Origin: Polaribacter sp. Hel_I_88
Lineage (GTDB): Bacteria; Bacteroidota; Bacteroidia; Flavobacteriales; Flavobacteriaceae
Assembly: GCF_000687935.1 (NCBI RefSeq)
Contig: NZ_JHZZ01000001.1
Coordinates: 1,116,001 to 1,180,000 of the forward strand
Direction of reading: 5' to 3'
Length of the DNA stretch: 64,000 nucleotides
The notes beneath the pieces are model-generated. The model was not told where the DNA came from. It was given only the letters and a program-made list of their open reading frames with translations, and did no database searches. Shown here one piece after another: positions 30,600-40,168 of the stretch; position 1 is the first letter of the stretch, and each line of letters opens with the position of its first letter. Made by a program: the position numbers and the translations under genes.

Positions 30600-33134
30600 T
30601 TAAAATTTAATTTTTGCTCCAACACTAAATGTTCTTCCAAAGCCGTAATAAACTGCAGCTGTAGCAGCATTAGAACCTGTACCATCTTGCGCATCTGATA
30701 TGTAAGTAGTATCGAAAACGTTGTTAACTCTTGCTATAATTGATGCGTCAAAACCTGCAAAATCAAATTTGTGTCTTAATGCAGTGTCAAATAAATGAAA
30801 CGCTGGAACCTCCCAAGTGTTTGGTCCTACAGATCCTCTATCACTTGGATCATAATCTGCAAATAAATCTGCAGCATAATTATAATCTATCGTAAAAGTT
30901 GTTTCTGGTAAAACATCATAATTAACACCTAATGCAAATGTAGTTTGTGCAGCATCACCTACTTTAAGATCTTTGATAAATAAATTTACTGTTTCGATAA
31001 CTTGATTATTTTCATCAAAAATTTGAACATTTTCCAAATTATTAGCCCATCTCCAGTCTCCTAAAGAAGCCATACCTGTAAACTTTAATTTATCTGATGC
31101 TCTAAATGTTGTTTCTAATTCTAAACCTTGGTGAATTGCATTTACACCTAATATGTTTGCAAATCCAAGTGTACCATCTTGTTGTTGGAAACCTAAGCTC
31201 TCAGATCTATCATTCCAAAGTGTTCTGTATGCATTAAAATTAGCAGTAAACTTTTCAGTTCTAAATTTATATCCTAATTCAAAACTTGTAATTTTTTGAT
31301 TTGGTGCATCACCATTAACATCTACGTTATTTCTGTTAGAGAAAACAGCATTAAAAAACGGAGCTCTTTCAAAATAACCAATATTACCAAATACACTATG
31401 AGACTGGTCTATATTATAATTAAGACCTCCTTTAGCTCCATAACCAACAAAGTTATATTTATCTGAGGTTTGTAAAGGATCGCTATCTAAATACAAGAAA
31501 CGATCTACTCTTTGATACATAGTATTTGAAACGTTAACAGAAACGAATGCAGAAATATCATTTACAGAATATTCTAATTGAGCAAATCCTCCTAACCAGT
31601 CTACTAAACCATCATTGTCATATAAAATTTTATCGCCAACTTGTGCTAAATTGGTTGGATTATTTACGTTGCTATCATCTGCAAAATACTGACCACCTAA
31701 AAGGTCTGTAACTTCTGTAAAGTGAATACCTGTATACCCTCTATAATCTAAACCTGTTAAAAAAGTTAGATTTTCATTTAAATCTGACTTTAAAGTTGAT
31801 AAGATACCATACCAATTATGGTCATTTCTAGAAGCTCTTAAGATTGTTTCAGAACCACTTGTTCCGTTTGCAATGTTTTCATCAACAATTTTATCAAAAT
31901 TAATAGTCCCAAATTGCCCATTTCTGTAATTTTGGTCGTTTATTCCGAACTTGTTAACTCCAGACCAACCACCTCCACCACCACTTCCGAAAGAAACGTA
32001 TGCTGCAGTAGAAATAAATGTTCTATCACTTAAATTCCAATAATGATTTAAAGAAATTTGTGGTTTATGGTAAAAGTTGTCTTCAGAATTTGTTTCTTGA
32101 CCATCTTTATAACCCCAGTCAGAATTGTATTTTCTTCCTCTTTCACTTTCTCTAAAAGTAGAAATTCTTTGTCTGTTTTGTCTTTGACCATGTTGTTGTT
32201 TTGCACCAAAAGCGGTTAAAGATAACTTGTGTTCATCGTTAAATTCTTTGGTAACATTTAAAAAATAGTTAAATCCTGTAAATGAAGTACCATCTACATA
32301 ACCATCTCCACTAACTGTTGCAGCCATTGCAGTAACAGCAACTCCATTATCCATTAAACCTGTAGAATACATAAAGCCAAATTTATTGAAACCGTCGTTT
32401 GCTACATCATAAGTAACATTACCACCTTCATCAACATCAGAAGTTTTAGTCATAATATTAATAGTACCACCAATAGAAGGTACAGCAACTTTAGAAGCTC
32501 CTAAACCTCTTTGAACCTGCATTGCACTTGTAACGTCTCCTAAACCAGCCCAGTTAGACCAGAATACACGACCATTTTCCATATCATTAACAGGAACTCC
32601 GTTAATCATAACAGCAACGTTTTCTGAGTTAAAACCACGTAAGTTAATACGACCATCTCCATAACCACCACCTTGTTTTGTAGCGTAAACTCCTGGAGTT
32701 GACTTTAAAATTTCAGGAAACTCTTGCGTTCCTAATTTAAACTCAATCTCTTCTGCTCTAATTGTAGAAACTGCCACTGGCGTTTTTCTATCAATAGCAA
32801 AAGAATTTGAAACCAATACAATTTCATCTAAACTGTTGTCTTCGTCTAATTTAATAGAGCCCAAATTTGAATTTGCAGCAGAAAAAGTAACTTGTTTCGA
32901 CTTGAAACCAATAAAAGAAATTACTAATGTTCCAGAAGGTGATTTTGCTGTTAAGCTAAATTTACCATCAAAGTCTGCAGAAACTCCATTTTGAGTTCCT
33001 TTTTCTAAAACACTTGCGCCAGGTAAAGGCTGATTTGTTCCATCAACAATAGTACCTGTAATTTTAGTTTGTCCTAAAACAGTAGCTGTTATAAAAAACA
33101 TGGCTACAAATAATAAGTTTTTAAAATTTTTCAT
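30600..33134 (-). CDS. TonB-dependent outer-membrane receptor
   Basis: 844 residues. Signal peptide about 1-21 (MKNFKNLLFVAMFFITATVL); carboxypeptidase-regulatory-like domain about 24-95 (GTIVDGTNQPLPGASVLEKG); plug domain about 110-235 (LKSTPGVYATKQGGGYGDGR, LRGFNSENVAVMINGVPVND); a 22-strand type barrel ending in the aromatic-rich FGRTFSVGAKIKF. Imports a substrate using TonB energy. The substrate is unknown; there is no SusD gene, only the repeat lipoprotein downstream, so it is not a standard glycan locus. Confidence 0.94.
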   Translation of the reverse strand: MKNFKNLLFVAMFFITATVLGQTKITGTIVDGTNQPLPGASVLEKGTQNGVSADFDGKFSLTAKSPSGTLVISFIGFKSKQVTFSAANSNLGSIKLDEDNSLDEIVLVSNSFAIDRKTPVAVSTIRAEEIEFKLGTQEFPEILKSTPGVYATKQGGGYGDGRINLRGFNSENVAVMINGVPVNDMENGRVFWSNWAGLGDVTSAMQVQRGLGASKVAVPSIGGTINIMTKTSDVDEGGNVTYDVANDGFNKFGFMYSTGLMDNGVAVTAMAATVSGDGYVDGTSFTGFNYFLNVTKEFNDEHKLSLTAFGAKQQHGQRQNRQRISTFRESERGRKYNSDWGYKDGQETNSEDNFYHKPQISLNHYWNLSDRTFISTAAYVSFGSGGGGGWSGVNKFGINDQNYRNGQFGTINFDKIVDENIANGTSGSETILRASRNDHNWYGILSTLKSDLNENLTFLTGLDYRGYTGIHFTEVTDLLGGQYFADDSNVNNPTNLAQVGDKILYDNDGLVDWLGGFAQLEYSVNDISAFVSVNVSNTMYQRVDRFLYLDSDPLQTSDKYNFVGYGAKGGLNYNIDQSHSVFGNIGYFERAPFFNAVFSNRNNVDVNGDAPNQKITSFELGYKFRTEKFTANFNAYRTLWNDRSESLGFQQQDGTLGFANILGVNAIHQGLELETTFRASDKLKFTGMASLGDWRWANNLENVQIFDENNQVIETVNLFIKDLKVGDAAQTTFALGVNYDVLPETTFTIDYNYAADLFADYDPSDRGSVGPNTWEVPAFHLFDTALRHKFDFAGFDASIIARVNNVFDTTYISDAQDGTGSNAATAAVYYGFGRTFSVGAKIKF

Positions 33135-33354
33135 TATTAAATTTTATGTTATTAAATTTTCCACAAAAGTCCTTTTTTTGCAGGTTTGGTATGTTAACTT
33201 AATGTTAAGTTTTAACAAGAAATTAAGATGCGTAAATGTATTAAAATATACTTGTACACACTAAATATCAAACATTTAAATATTAACAATATTGTTAACA
33301 AAGAATTAGGTTTTTATTAACAAATAAATTTTAATAAGAATTTTTATTGAAATA
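33135..33354. other. Spacer upstream of the TonB receptor gene
   Basis: 220 AT-rich bases between pgi and the receptor gene. A minus-strand GACTTTTG close to the receptor start is a near match to the -7 consensus. I see no Fur-like palindrome or strong operator. Confidence 0.4.
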
Positions 33355-34920
33355 CTAAGCTTTTAGCAATTTCTTAGCAAGTTCTTTACCTAGTTCTACA
33401 CCAAACTGATCATAACTATAAATGTTCCATAAAATACCCTGAGTATATATTTTATGTTCATAAAGGGCAACTAGCTTTCCTAGAGATTTTGGAGTAAGTT
33501 TATCAAAAAGAATAGCGTTACTTGGCCTATTGCCTTCAAAAACTTTAAAAGGTAACAATTGATTAATTTTTTCTTTATCACCAGAAAATTGAAGTTCTAA
33601 ATGAACTTCTTCTTTTGTTTTACCAAAAGCTAAAGCTTCCATTTGGCCATAATAATTTGCCATTAATTTTTTATGATGATCTGTTAAACCATATAAAGAC
33701 TCCTTATAACCAATAAAATCTGCAGGAATTAATTTTGTGCCTTGATGCACCAATTGCATAAATGCATGTTGCATATTTGTACCTGTACTTCCCCAAACAA
33801 TGGTTCCTGTTTGGTAGTCTACTTTATCTCCATTTCTATCGACACCTTTTCCATTACTTTCCATAATAGCTTGCTGTAAATAACTTGGCAATTTCGATAA
33901 ATATTGAGAATATGGTAAAACAGCTTCAGATTCTGCACCGTAAAAATTGTTATACCAAATGCTTAATAATGCTAAGATTACTGGAATATTTTTTGTAAAG
34001 TCTGTATTTCTGTAATGCAAATCCATTTCTTCTGCACCATCTAATAAAGCTCTATAATTAGTAAAACCTACAGATAAACTTATTGATAAACCAACTGCAG
34101 ACCATAATGAAAAACGACCACCAACCCAGTTCCACATTGGGAAAACGTTATTTTTATCGATACCAAAATTATCAACAGCTTCTAAGTTTGTAGAAACTGC
34201 CACAAAGTGTTTTGGAATGTCAAAAATAGTAGCCGATTTTAAAAACCAATTTTTTATAGTTTCTGCATTTGTAATGGTTTCTTGTGTTGTAAAAGTTTTA
34301 GATACAATTACAAAAAGTGTTGTTTCTGGGTTTAATGTTTTTATGATTTCAGAAACATGATCTCCATCTATATTAGAAACAAAATGTGTATTTAGATGAT
34401 TTTTGTAAAATTTTAAAGATTCTACAATCATATCTGGTCCAAGATCTGAACCTCCAATCCCTATATTTACAACATCTGTAATAGATTTACCTGTATAGCC
34501 TTTCCATTTTCCAGAAATAACTTTGTTCGAGAAACTTTTAATTTTTCTTAATGCAGTTTGTATTTGTGGTTTTATGTTTTTTCCGTTTACCAAAACTGGA
34601 TCATCAGAAGTACTTCTTAAAGCAGTATGTAAAACCTCTCTACCTTCTGTTACATTAATAATTTCTCCAGAAAACTGCTTTTCGATTGCATCTTTTAAAT
34701 AAACTTCGTTTGCTAAATCAACTAATAAATCTATGGTTTCTTTTGTGATTCTATTTTTAGAGAAATCAACCAATAAATCATCAAACTCTAAAGAAAAATC
34801 TTGTTTTCTATTATCATCTTTAAATAAATCTTTTATGTTGATGTTTTTATTCTCCTCAAAATGATTCGTTAATGCTGCCCAAGCATTTGTAGTGGTTGGA
34901 TTGATATTTTTTAAAGCCAT
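33355..34920 (-). CDS. pgi: Glucose-6-phosphate isomerase
   Basis: 521-residue glycolytic enzyme interconverting glucose-6-phosphate and fructose-6-phosphate. Signatures: [47 protein letters not shown], and [13 protein letters not shown] with the catalytic Lys/His region. Starts 3 bases after the M23 peptidase stop, so it shares that transcript. Confidence 0.96.
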   Translation of the reverse strand: MALKNINPTTTNAWAALTNHFEENKNINIKDLFKDDNRKQDFSLEFDDLLVDFSKNRITKETIDLLVDLANEVYLKDAIEKQFSGEIINVTEGREVLHTALRSTSDDPVLVNGKNIKPQIQTALRKIKSFSNKVISGKWKGYTGKSITDVVNIGIGGSDLGPDMIVESLKFYKNHLNTHFVSNIDGDHVSEIIKTLNPETTLFVIVSKTFTTQETITNAETIKNWFLKSATIFDIPKHFVAVSTNLEAVDNFGIDKNNVFPMWNWVGGRFSLWSAVGLSISLSVGFTNYRALLDGAEEMDLHYRNTDFTKNIPVILALLSIWYNNFYGAESEAVLPYSQYLSKLPSYLQQAIMESNGKGVDRNGDKVDYQTGTIVWGSTGTNMQHAFMQLVHQGTKLIPADFIGYKESLYGLTDHHKKLMANYYGQMEALAFGKTKEEVHLELQFSGDKEKINQLLPFKVFEGNRPSNAILFDKLTPKSLGKLVALYEHKIYTQGILWNIYSYDQFGVELGKELAKKLLKA

Positions 34921-34923
34921 AGT

Positions 34924-36195
34924 TTAGTTTTGCGCTACAATTTCTGTAACTTTTTCTGGTTGTTTTACTGGAATTCTCTTATAATCAAGTTGATATTTTA
35001 ATGGCTTTATAAAATCGAAAAAAATTGGTTTTACGTCTTTTGCCATTGGTTTTGCTGCTGGCAATTTTTCTTTAAAAGGATCTACTTCCCTTCCGTTTTT
35101 CCAAAAACGATAGCAAACATGTGGCCCACCAGTATTTCCTGTCATGCCAACCCAACCAATAATATCTCCTTGTTTTACAAAATCTCCTTTTTTTACATTC
35201 TGATTTTGCATATGTAAATATTGGGTAGAATAAGTATTATTATGTTTAATTTTTACAAATTTTCCATTTCCACCTCTTCTTGTAGATTCTACTACAGTTC
35301 CATTTGCTGTAGAAATAATTGGAGTTCCTAATCTTGCAGCAAAATCGGTTCCTCTATGAGGTCTTACTCTGTTTCCATAATAAGCAATTCTTCTTTTTAA
35401 ATTATATCTTGATGAAACTCGATATTGAAATTTTATTGGTGCTTTCAAAAACTGACTTCGTAACATCTTCCCTTTATCATCATAATATTCATGAATGTTT
35501 AAAGTAGAATCTGCTAAAAAACGAAATGCATATAAGTCCTCTCCTTTATGCCTAAAAACTGCTGATTTTACTTTTCCATATCCTGCAAAAGTAGAATCTT
35601 CAATAAATTTCTCTTCGTACACGAATTTAAACGTATCACCTTTTTGAAGTTTATAAAAATCTAGAGTCCACGCATAAATATCTGCAATTGTCCAAGTTAA
35701 ATTTGTACTTAACCCTAAACTATCCATAGTAGCAGAAAGACTAGAATTAATTACACCTGCTATTTCTTTTTCCACAACTTTAATTGGTTTTTTATATAAT
35801 GTTGCAGTAATCGTAGAATCTTTAAAATCTAAAATTGTAGCATTGATTTTATCATGTTTATAAATAAAAATTTGTGCTTGTTGTGTGGAGTCTTTACTTG
35901 CTAAAATAGTATATGGCTTGCCTGCTCTAACTCGCCTAACATCAAAAACTTCTTTTACAGAAGTTGCGATTTCGTTTATCTTCGGATACATTACATGATG
36001 TTTGTCTAAAATAGCACCAAAACTATCGCCACTTTTTATAGTATCTTGAATAACATTAAAGTCATCAAGATTATAACCATACCTAATTTCAGGTATTGGC
36101 TCTACCTTTTCAGGAACAATAATGGGCTTAGCTTCTTCTTTTTTACAAGAAGTGAAAGACATAACAAATGCTAGAAGAATTAGTGCTTTTTTCAA
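34924..36195 (-). CDS. M23 peptidase lipoprotein (peptidoglycan hydrolase) with His-x-Cys motif
   Basis: 423 residues from a TTG. Lipoprotein signal MKKALILLAFVMSFTSC with Cys 17. The central region (about 40-230) resembles the OapA/LysM-like N-terminal domains of MepM-type endopeptidases (DTIKSGDSFGAILDKHHVMYPKI). The C-terminal LytM domain has the zinc ligands in RPHRGTDF, but the final motif reads GGPHVCYRFWKNGR, with Cys where HxH normally has the second His. Cys could still bind zinc. Predicted to cut cross-links during wall growth; the pgi gene follows. Confidence 0.88.
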   Translation of the reverse strand: MKKALILLAFVMSFTSCKKEEAKPIIVPEKVEPIPEIRYGYNLDDFNVIQDTIKSGDSFGAILDKHHVMYPKINEIATSVKEVFDVRRVRAGKPYTILASKDSTQQAQIFIYKHDKINATILDFKDSTITATLYKKPIKVVEKEIAGVINSSLSATMDSLGLSTNLTWTIADIYAWTLDFYKLQKGDTFKFVYEEKFIEDSTFAGYGKVKSAVFRHKGEDLYAFRFLADSTLNIHEYYDDKGKMLRSQFLKAPIKFQYRVSSRYNLKRRIAYYGNRVRPHRGTDFAARLGTPIISTANGTVVESTRRGGNGKFVKIKHNNTYSTQYLHMQNQNVKKGDFVKQGDIIGWVGMTGNTGGPHVCYRFWKNGREVDPFKEKLPAAKPMAKDVKPIFFDFIKPLKYQLDYKRIPVKQPEKVTEIVAQN

Positions 36196-36223
36196 GAAAA
36201 TTGTACTATTTTAAGATCGGTTT

Positions 36224-36231
36224 CAAAAGTA
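36224..36231 (-). promoter_or_regulatory. -7 box of the M23 peptidase-pgi transcript
   Basis: TACTTTTG on the minus strand fits TAnnTTTG, 29 bases before the TTG start at 36195. Confidence 0.4.
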
Positions 36232-36297
36232 CAAATAAAATTGATTTATAAAGGATCTAATAAATAGAAGTTGCTAAAACAGTTTCGTTAAAATTTT

Positions 36298-37068
36298 CTA
36301 AATTTTTTCAAAGGAGTTTGCCAATCCTTTATACGCTTCTAATTCTGCTCTTAAAGAACCAACAGATAAAGAAGCTTGCATTTTAATTGGTATTTTATTG
36401 GCATCATCTGTAATCCATATAGTTACACTTTCTTCTTCTTTAAAAATTCTACCTGACTGAACTAAAGGTCTAAATATTAAAGTATTAACCTTACCAAATT
36501 TTGTTCTTAAAACCTCTCTTCCTAAAAATCGAAGTTTAAAAGGATATACTTGAGCATCCAAAAACATATCCAAAGCTACTTCATCTCCTTTTTTGAAGTC
36601 TTTGGTTTCTATATTTCTTAAATAATAGAAAGATGACATCATATCTTGCACTTTTGTAAAGGCTACTGAGGTATCTTTTTGATTTGTAAAATCTTGAATG
36701 TAAGCTTGCTGGGATTGATAATTAAAAGAAGTTATTCTATGTTTTTTATAACCACCTTCGTTAATTTTTCTTTTAAACAAATAAGGCTTTACGTTGTCTT
36801 TATCAAAATAGGATTCATAAACATCATCTACTTCAAAAAACCACTTAATCATTCCAGAAGTCCAACCTGTTCCTTTAGCATGCAATACCTTTCTTCCCTG
36901 ATATTCTGTTTCATCAACCTCTAAAATTGCAGTTCCAGCTCTTAAAAAACCACTGTAACTCATTTTATAGCGAAGCCATTCCCCACTCTTAAAAGCTGAT
37001 TTTTTTTCTTGTCCAGAAATAGAAAATGTACTTACAAAAAGTAAAAAAATTAGAATATTTTTTTTCAT
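36298..37068 (-). CDS. Exported DUF3108 family protein
   Basis: 256 residues. Signal peptide MKKNILIFLLFVSTFSISGQ. The pattern FKSGEWLRYKMSYSGFLRAG near the N-terminus and VTIWITDDANKIPIKMQASL near the C-terminus is that of DUF3108, a periplasmic beta-rich family in Bacteroidota and Proteobacteria of unsettled role. Start at the ATG at 37068, not the TTG three codons earlier. About 100 bases upstream of the M23 peptidase gene and possibly linked to it. Confidence 0.86.
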   Translation of the reverse strand: MKKNILIFLLFVSTFSISGQEKKSAFKSGEWLRYKMSYSGFLRAGTAILEVDETEYQGRKVLHAKGTGWTSGMIKWFFEVDDVYESYFDKDNVKPYLFKRKINEGGYKKHRITSFNYQSQQAYIQDFTNQKDTSVAFTKVQDMMSSFYYLRNIETKDFKKGDEVALDMFLDAQVYPFKLRFLGREVLRTKFGKVNTLIFRPLVQSGRIFKEEESVTIWITDDANKIPIKMQASLSVGSLRAELEAYKGLANSFEKI

Positions 37069-37254
37069 AGTTATCAAACTTATAAAAAACTATTGACAAT
37101 TACCATTCCAAAAACAGAAAATGCTTTTCTCAAAACTTTATAATGAGTAATTTAACGTTTCTTTAATGTTTACATTTAGCTTAAAAAGAGCATTAAATTC
37201 TAAAAATGAAAAATTTTTCTTTCGATTAAAACTAAATTGAACGTACGATTTAAT

Positions 37255-38172
37255 TTAAAATGTTCCCCAATTTTTTAATTCTTCTTCGCTCCATAAATAC
37301 GGATAAAAAATTCTTCTTTGGTATTTTGGGTGCATATATTTTCGCCAATTACTACCTCCAGTTGCTTTGAGTTCAGAATCACTACCTCCAATATATTTTG
37401 CTGCTGCATTGTAGTGAGCCATTACCCACTTTACGTTCACAGTATAATCATAATGACGCATTGCCTTTATTAAATCTGGATCTTGTTGAGTTTCTTTTGG
37501 TAATTGTTTAAATTTAAGTGATAAATTAATATCATTATAATCTTCCATAAAATCGATAAACTCACCTAAATATTTTTTCTCAAATAAATTTAATAACGTT
37601 GATTTTTGCCCAGTTGTATAATTTTTACCAGCAGCTTGCCAATATAAATGATTGTATGCGTTTTTAAATGATGAATTTCGATCTATTTTATCTCTAAAAC
37701 GTGCATCAATTAAATTGATTAATTCTGTAGATGCAAACTCAATTTTACGATATTGTGCTGATTGAAAACCACTTGCAGGCGTTAAAGTGTTTCTAAATTT
37801 TAAATATTGCTCTTTTTCCATGCCATCTGCCATCACATTAAAAGAACTGCAAAGCATATCAAAATATCTACTAATTCTATTTAAGTGCGTCGAAAATTTA
37901 TCCGAAGAAACTTCTATTGTTTTTGCAACTTGATCAATTTCCCACAAAATCATTTTAAATAACAACTCGTTTACCTGATGATACATGATAAATACCATTT
38001 CATCTGGCTGATCTGTTCTTTGCGTTTGCAGACCTAAAAGTGAATCTGTTTGAATATAATCCCAATACGTAATTGGTGTGCTGTGCAATAAACCCTCTAA
38101 CATTGCATCAACAGGAACACCTAATTTATCGTACTTTTCTTCAATTGCTTTTAGTATTTCGTCTCTTTCCAT
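37255..38172 (-). CDS. kynA: Tryptophan 2,3-dioxygenase
   Basis: 305-residue heme dioxygenase opening the indole ring of tryptophan to N-formylkynurenine, first step of the kynurenine route. Characteristic motifs: MVFIMYHQVNELLFKMILWE (His heme/substrate region), NTLTPASGFQSAQYRKIE, and TGGSNWRKYM near the C-terminus. Length is in the family range. The other kynurenine-pathway genes are not in this window; the neighbouring hppD and hmgA handle tyrosine. Confidence 0.94.
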   Translation of the reverse strand: MERDEILKAIEEKYDKLGVPVDAMLEGLLHSTPITYWDYIQTDSLLGLQTQRTDQPDEMVFIMYHQVNELLFKMILWEIDQVAKTIEVSSDKFSTHLNRISRYFDMLCSSFNVMADGMEKEQYLKFRNTLTPASGFQSAQYRKIEFASTELINLIDARFRDKIDRNSSFKNAYNHLYWQAAGKNYTTGQKSTLLNLFEKKYLGEFIDFMEDYNDINLSLKFKQLPKETQQDPDLIKAMRHYDYTVNVKWVMAHYNAAAKYIGGSDSELKATGGSNWRKYMHPKYQRRIFYPYLWSEEELKNWGTF

Positions 38173-38544
38173 TACTTTTTAGAATCAGGATATTTTTTAG
38201 AACCAAGAAACAAGATGTTTTTGATTTTGAATGCAATTTACTACAATAATTGAAATTTAGTTGTGCATTGTTGATGAAGAATTTGTTAATTCCAAATATA
38301 GCGTACAATAGATTTAATTACTAAAGCTAAACAAAAAATTAAAAAAGTATGTACAAAAAATCTTAGAATAGGTTTTTCTTTAGTTCATTTTTCAACTAAT
38401 TGAAGTGATACTTTTAGTGACCTATTCATTATTTTTCTGATTAGTTTTACTAAAATAAAGTAAAAATAGAAACTTAAAATACCTACAAGGTTTTTGAAAC
38501 CTTGCAGGATAACTGTAAACTGCAACTAAAAACTGGACACTGTT
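38173..38544. other. 372-base spacer between kynA and hppD
   Basis: Contains a -7-like box for kynA (TATATTTG on the minus strand at 38293-38300) and the palindrome at 38482-38508. Nothing coding is seen. Confidence 0.5.
38482..38508. repeat. CCTACAAGGTTT palindrome (copy 2)
   Basis: CCTACAAGGTTT-TTG-AAACCTTGCAGG, differing from 12715-12741 only in the central bases. Confidence 0.7.
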
Positions 38545-39708
38545 TTAAAGTGTTCCTCTTTTTGCTTGTTCTCTTTCTATAGACTCAAACAGGGCTTTAA
38601 AGTTTCCTGCTCCAAAACCTCTTGCTCCCATTCTTTGAATAATTTCAAAAAATAAGGTTGGTCTATCCTCAACTGGTTTTGTGAAAATTTGCAATAAATA
38701 GCCTTCTTCATCTGCATCTATCATTATTCCTAACCCCTTTAGTTTTTCGATGTCTTCTCTTAATTCATGACTAAAAGTTTCTAATCTTCCTGGAACTGAT
38801 TTGTAATATTCATCTGGTGGTGTTGATAAAAATTCGATTCCATTTGCTTTTAATTGCGATACTGTTTTTATGATATCATCAGTTGCCATAGCAATATGCT
38901 GCACTCCTGCTCCTTCATAAAAATCTAAATATTCTTCAATTTGAGAACGCTTTTTTCCTTCTGCTGGTTCGTTAATCGGGAATTTAATTCGCCCATTTCC
39001 ATTGGACATTACTTTACTCATTAATGCCGAATATTCTGTATGAATCTGCTTGTCATCAAAAGATAAAAAGTTAACAAAACCCATAACATCTTCATAGAAT
39101 TTTACCCAAGTATTCATTTGATTCCAACCCACATTACCAACCATATGATCTATGTATTTTAAGCCTGATGTTGGTGGATTATAATCTGATTCCCATTTTT
39201 TAAATCCTGGTAAAAATGCACCTTTGTAATTTTTACGTTCTACAAACATGTGCACAGTTTCTCCATACGTATAGATTCCTGCTCTTACTACTTCACCAAA
39301 TTCGTCTTTTTCAACAGTTGGTTCCATGTACGATTTTGCGCCACGTTTTGTGGTTTCTTCATACGATTTTCTGGCATCTTCCACCCAAAGTGCAACCACT
39401 TTTACTCCATCTCCATGTTTTACAATATGATCGTTTATGGGTGATTTGCTATTTAATGGCGTTGTTAAAATAATTTTGATTTTATCTTGCGTTAACACAT
39501 AACTTACAGAATCTTTTGCGCCAGTTTCTAAACCTCTATATGCGTAAGATTGAAACCCGAAAGCTGTTTTGTAGAAATGTGCGGATTGTTTTGCATTACC
39601 GACATAAAATTCTACATAATCTGTACCTAATAATGGAAGGAAATCTTGAGCTCCTTCAAATATTTTTTCTAATCCGTAATTAACTGACTTTATATCTTTT
39701 TTACTCAT
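38545..39708 (-). CDS. hppD: 4-hydroxyphenylpyruvate dioxygenase
   Basis: 387-residue Fe(II) dioxygenase converting 4-hydroxyphenylpyruvate to homogentisate in tyrosine breakdown. Two vicinal-oxygen-chelate modules; the iron ligands are the His in LKYIDHMVGNV, the His in VQHIAMATDDI and the Glu in TLFFEIIQRMG. C-terminal MGARGFGAGNFKALFESIEREQ is diagnostic. hmgA, coding the next enzyme, lies upstream on the same strand with a small four-helix protein gene between. Confidence 0.96.
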   Translation of the reverse strand: MSKKDIKSVNYGLEKIFEGAQDFLPLLGTDYVEFYVGNAKQSAHFYKTAFGFQSYAYRGLETGAKDSVSYVLTQDKIKIILTTPLNSKSPINDHIVKHGDGVKVVALWVEDARKSYEETTKRGAKSYMEPTVEKDEFGEVVRAGIYTYGETVHMFVERKNYKGAFLPGFKKWESDYNPPTSGLKYIDHMVGNVGWNQMNTWVKFYEDVMGFVNFLSFDDKQIHTEYSALMSKVMSNGNGRIKFPINEPAEGKKRSQIEEYLDFYEGAGVQHIAMATDDIIKTVSQLKANGIEFLSTPPDEYYKSVPGRLETFSHELREDIEKLKGLGIMIDADEEGYLLQIFTKPVEDRPTLFFEIIQRMGARGFGAGNFKALFESIEREQAKRGTL

Positions 39709-39755
39709 CTTTATCTTTATTGAAGAAAGAAAAGAGAAACAAGAAAAGAGACTTT

Positions 39756-40115
39756 TTATAGCTTATTTTGAAAGCCCATTGTCATCTTTTGGAATTCTTG
39801 AATCTTTAATTCAATCTTTGTTAATTGTTCTTTTGTTATATAACTTCGTTTAAAAGCTATTATTAATTGTGTTTCAAGCTCGAATGAAGAACCAAGGGAA
39901 ATATCTAAAAAATGTGAAAATGATTTATCAGTTCTTGATGAACCTTCTGCAACATTACTTGGAATAGAAACCGAACATCTGCTAATTTGAGAGATTAAAC
40001 CAAACCTTTCTTCTTTTGGAAAATCTTCAATAATAGCATAAACATTATCTACAATATCGATACCAATTTGCCAAATTTTCAAATTCTTGTAATTATGTCT
40101 TTTTCTCTTTTCCAT
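39756..40115 (-). CDS. Four-helix-bundle protein (S23/IVP family)
   Basis: 119 residues, starting at the ATG at 40115 (MEKRKRHNYKNL). The motif YKNLKIWQIGIDIVDNVYAI ... SRCSVSIPSNVAEGSSR is the hallmark of the 23S rRNA intervening-sequence-type four-helix-bundle family, also related to Avd of diversity-generating retroelements. Members are common in Bacteroidota as stray genes and some bind nucleic acid. It sits between hppD and hmgA, 40 to 55 bases from each, and is probably an insertion without a metabolic role. No reverse transcriptase is nearby. Confidence 0.88.
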   Translation of the reverse strand: MEKRKRHNYKNLKIWQIGIDIVDNVYAIIEDFPKEERFGLISQISRCSVSIPSNVAEGSSRTDKSFSHFLDISLGSSFELETQLIIAFKRSYITKEQLTKIELKIQEFQKMTMGFQNKL

Positions 40116-40168
40116 TTTTCTAGTTTTCAAAGATTTCTCTCTTCTTTACTCTTTTTTCTCTCCTCTAA

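Noticed and set aside
39756..40115. Four-helix-bundle gene as Avd of a diversity-generating retroelement
   Set aside because: No reverse transcriptase, template repeat or variable repeat is found nearby.
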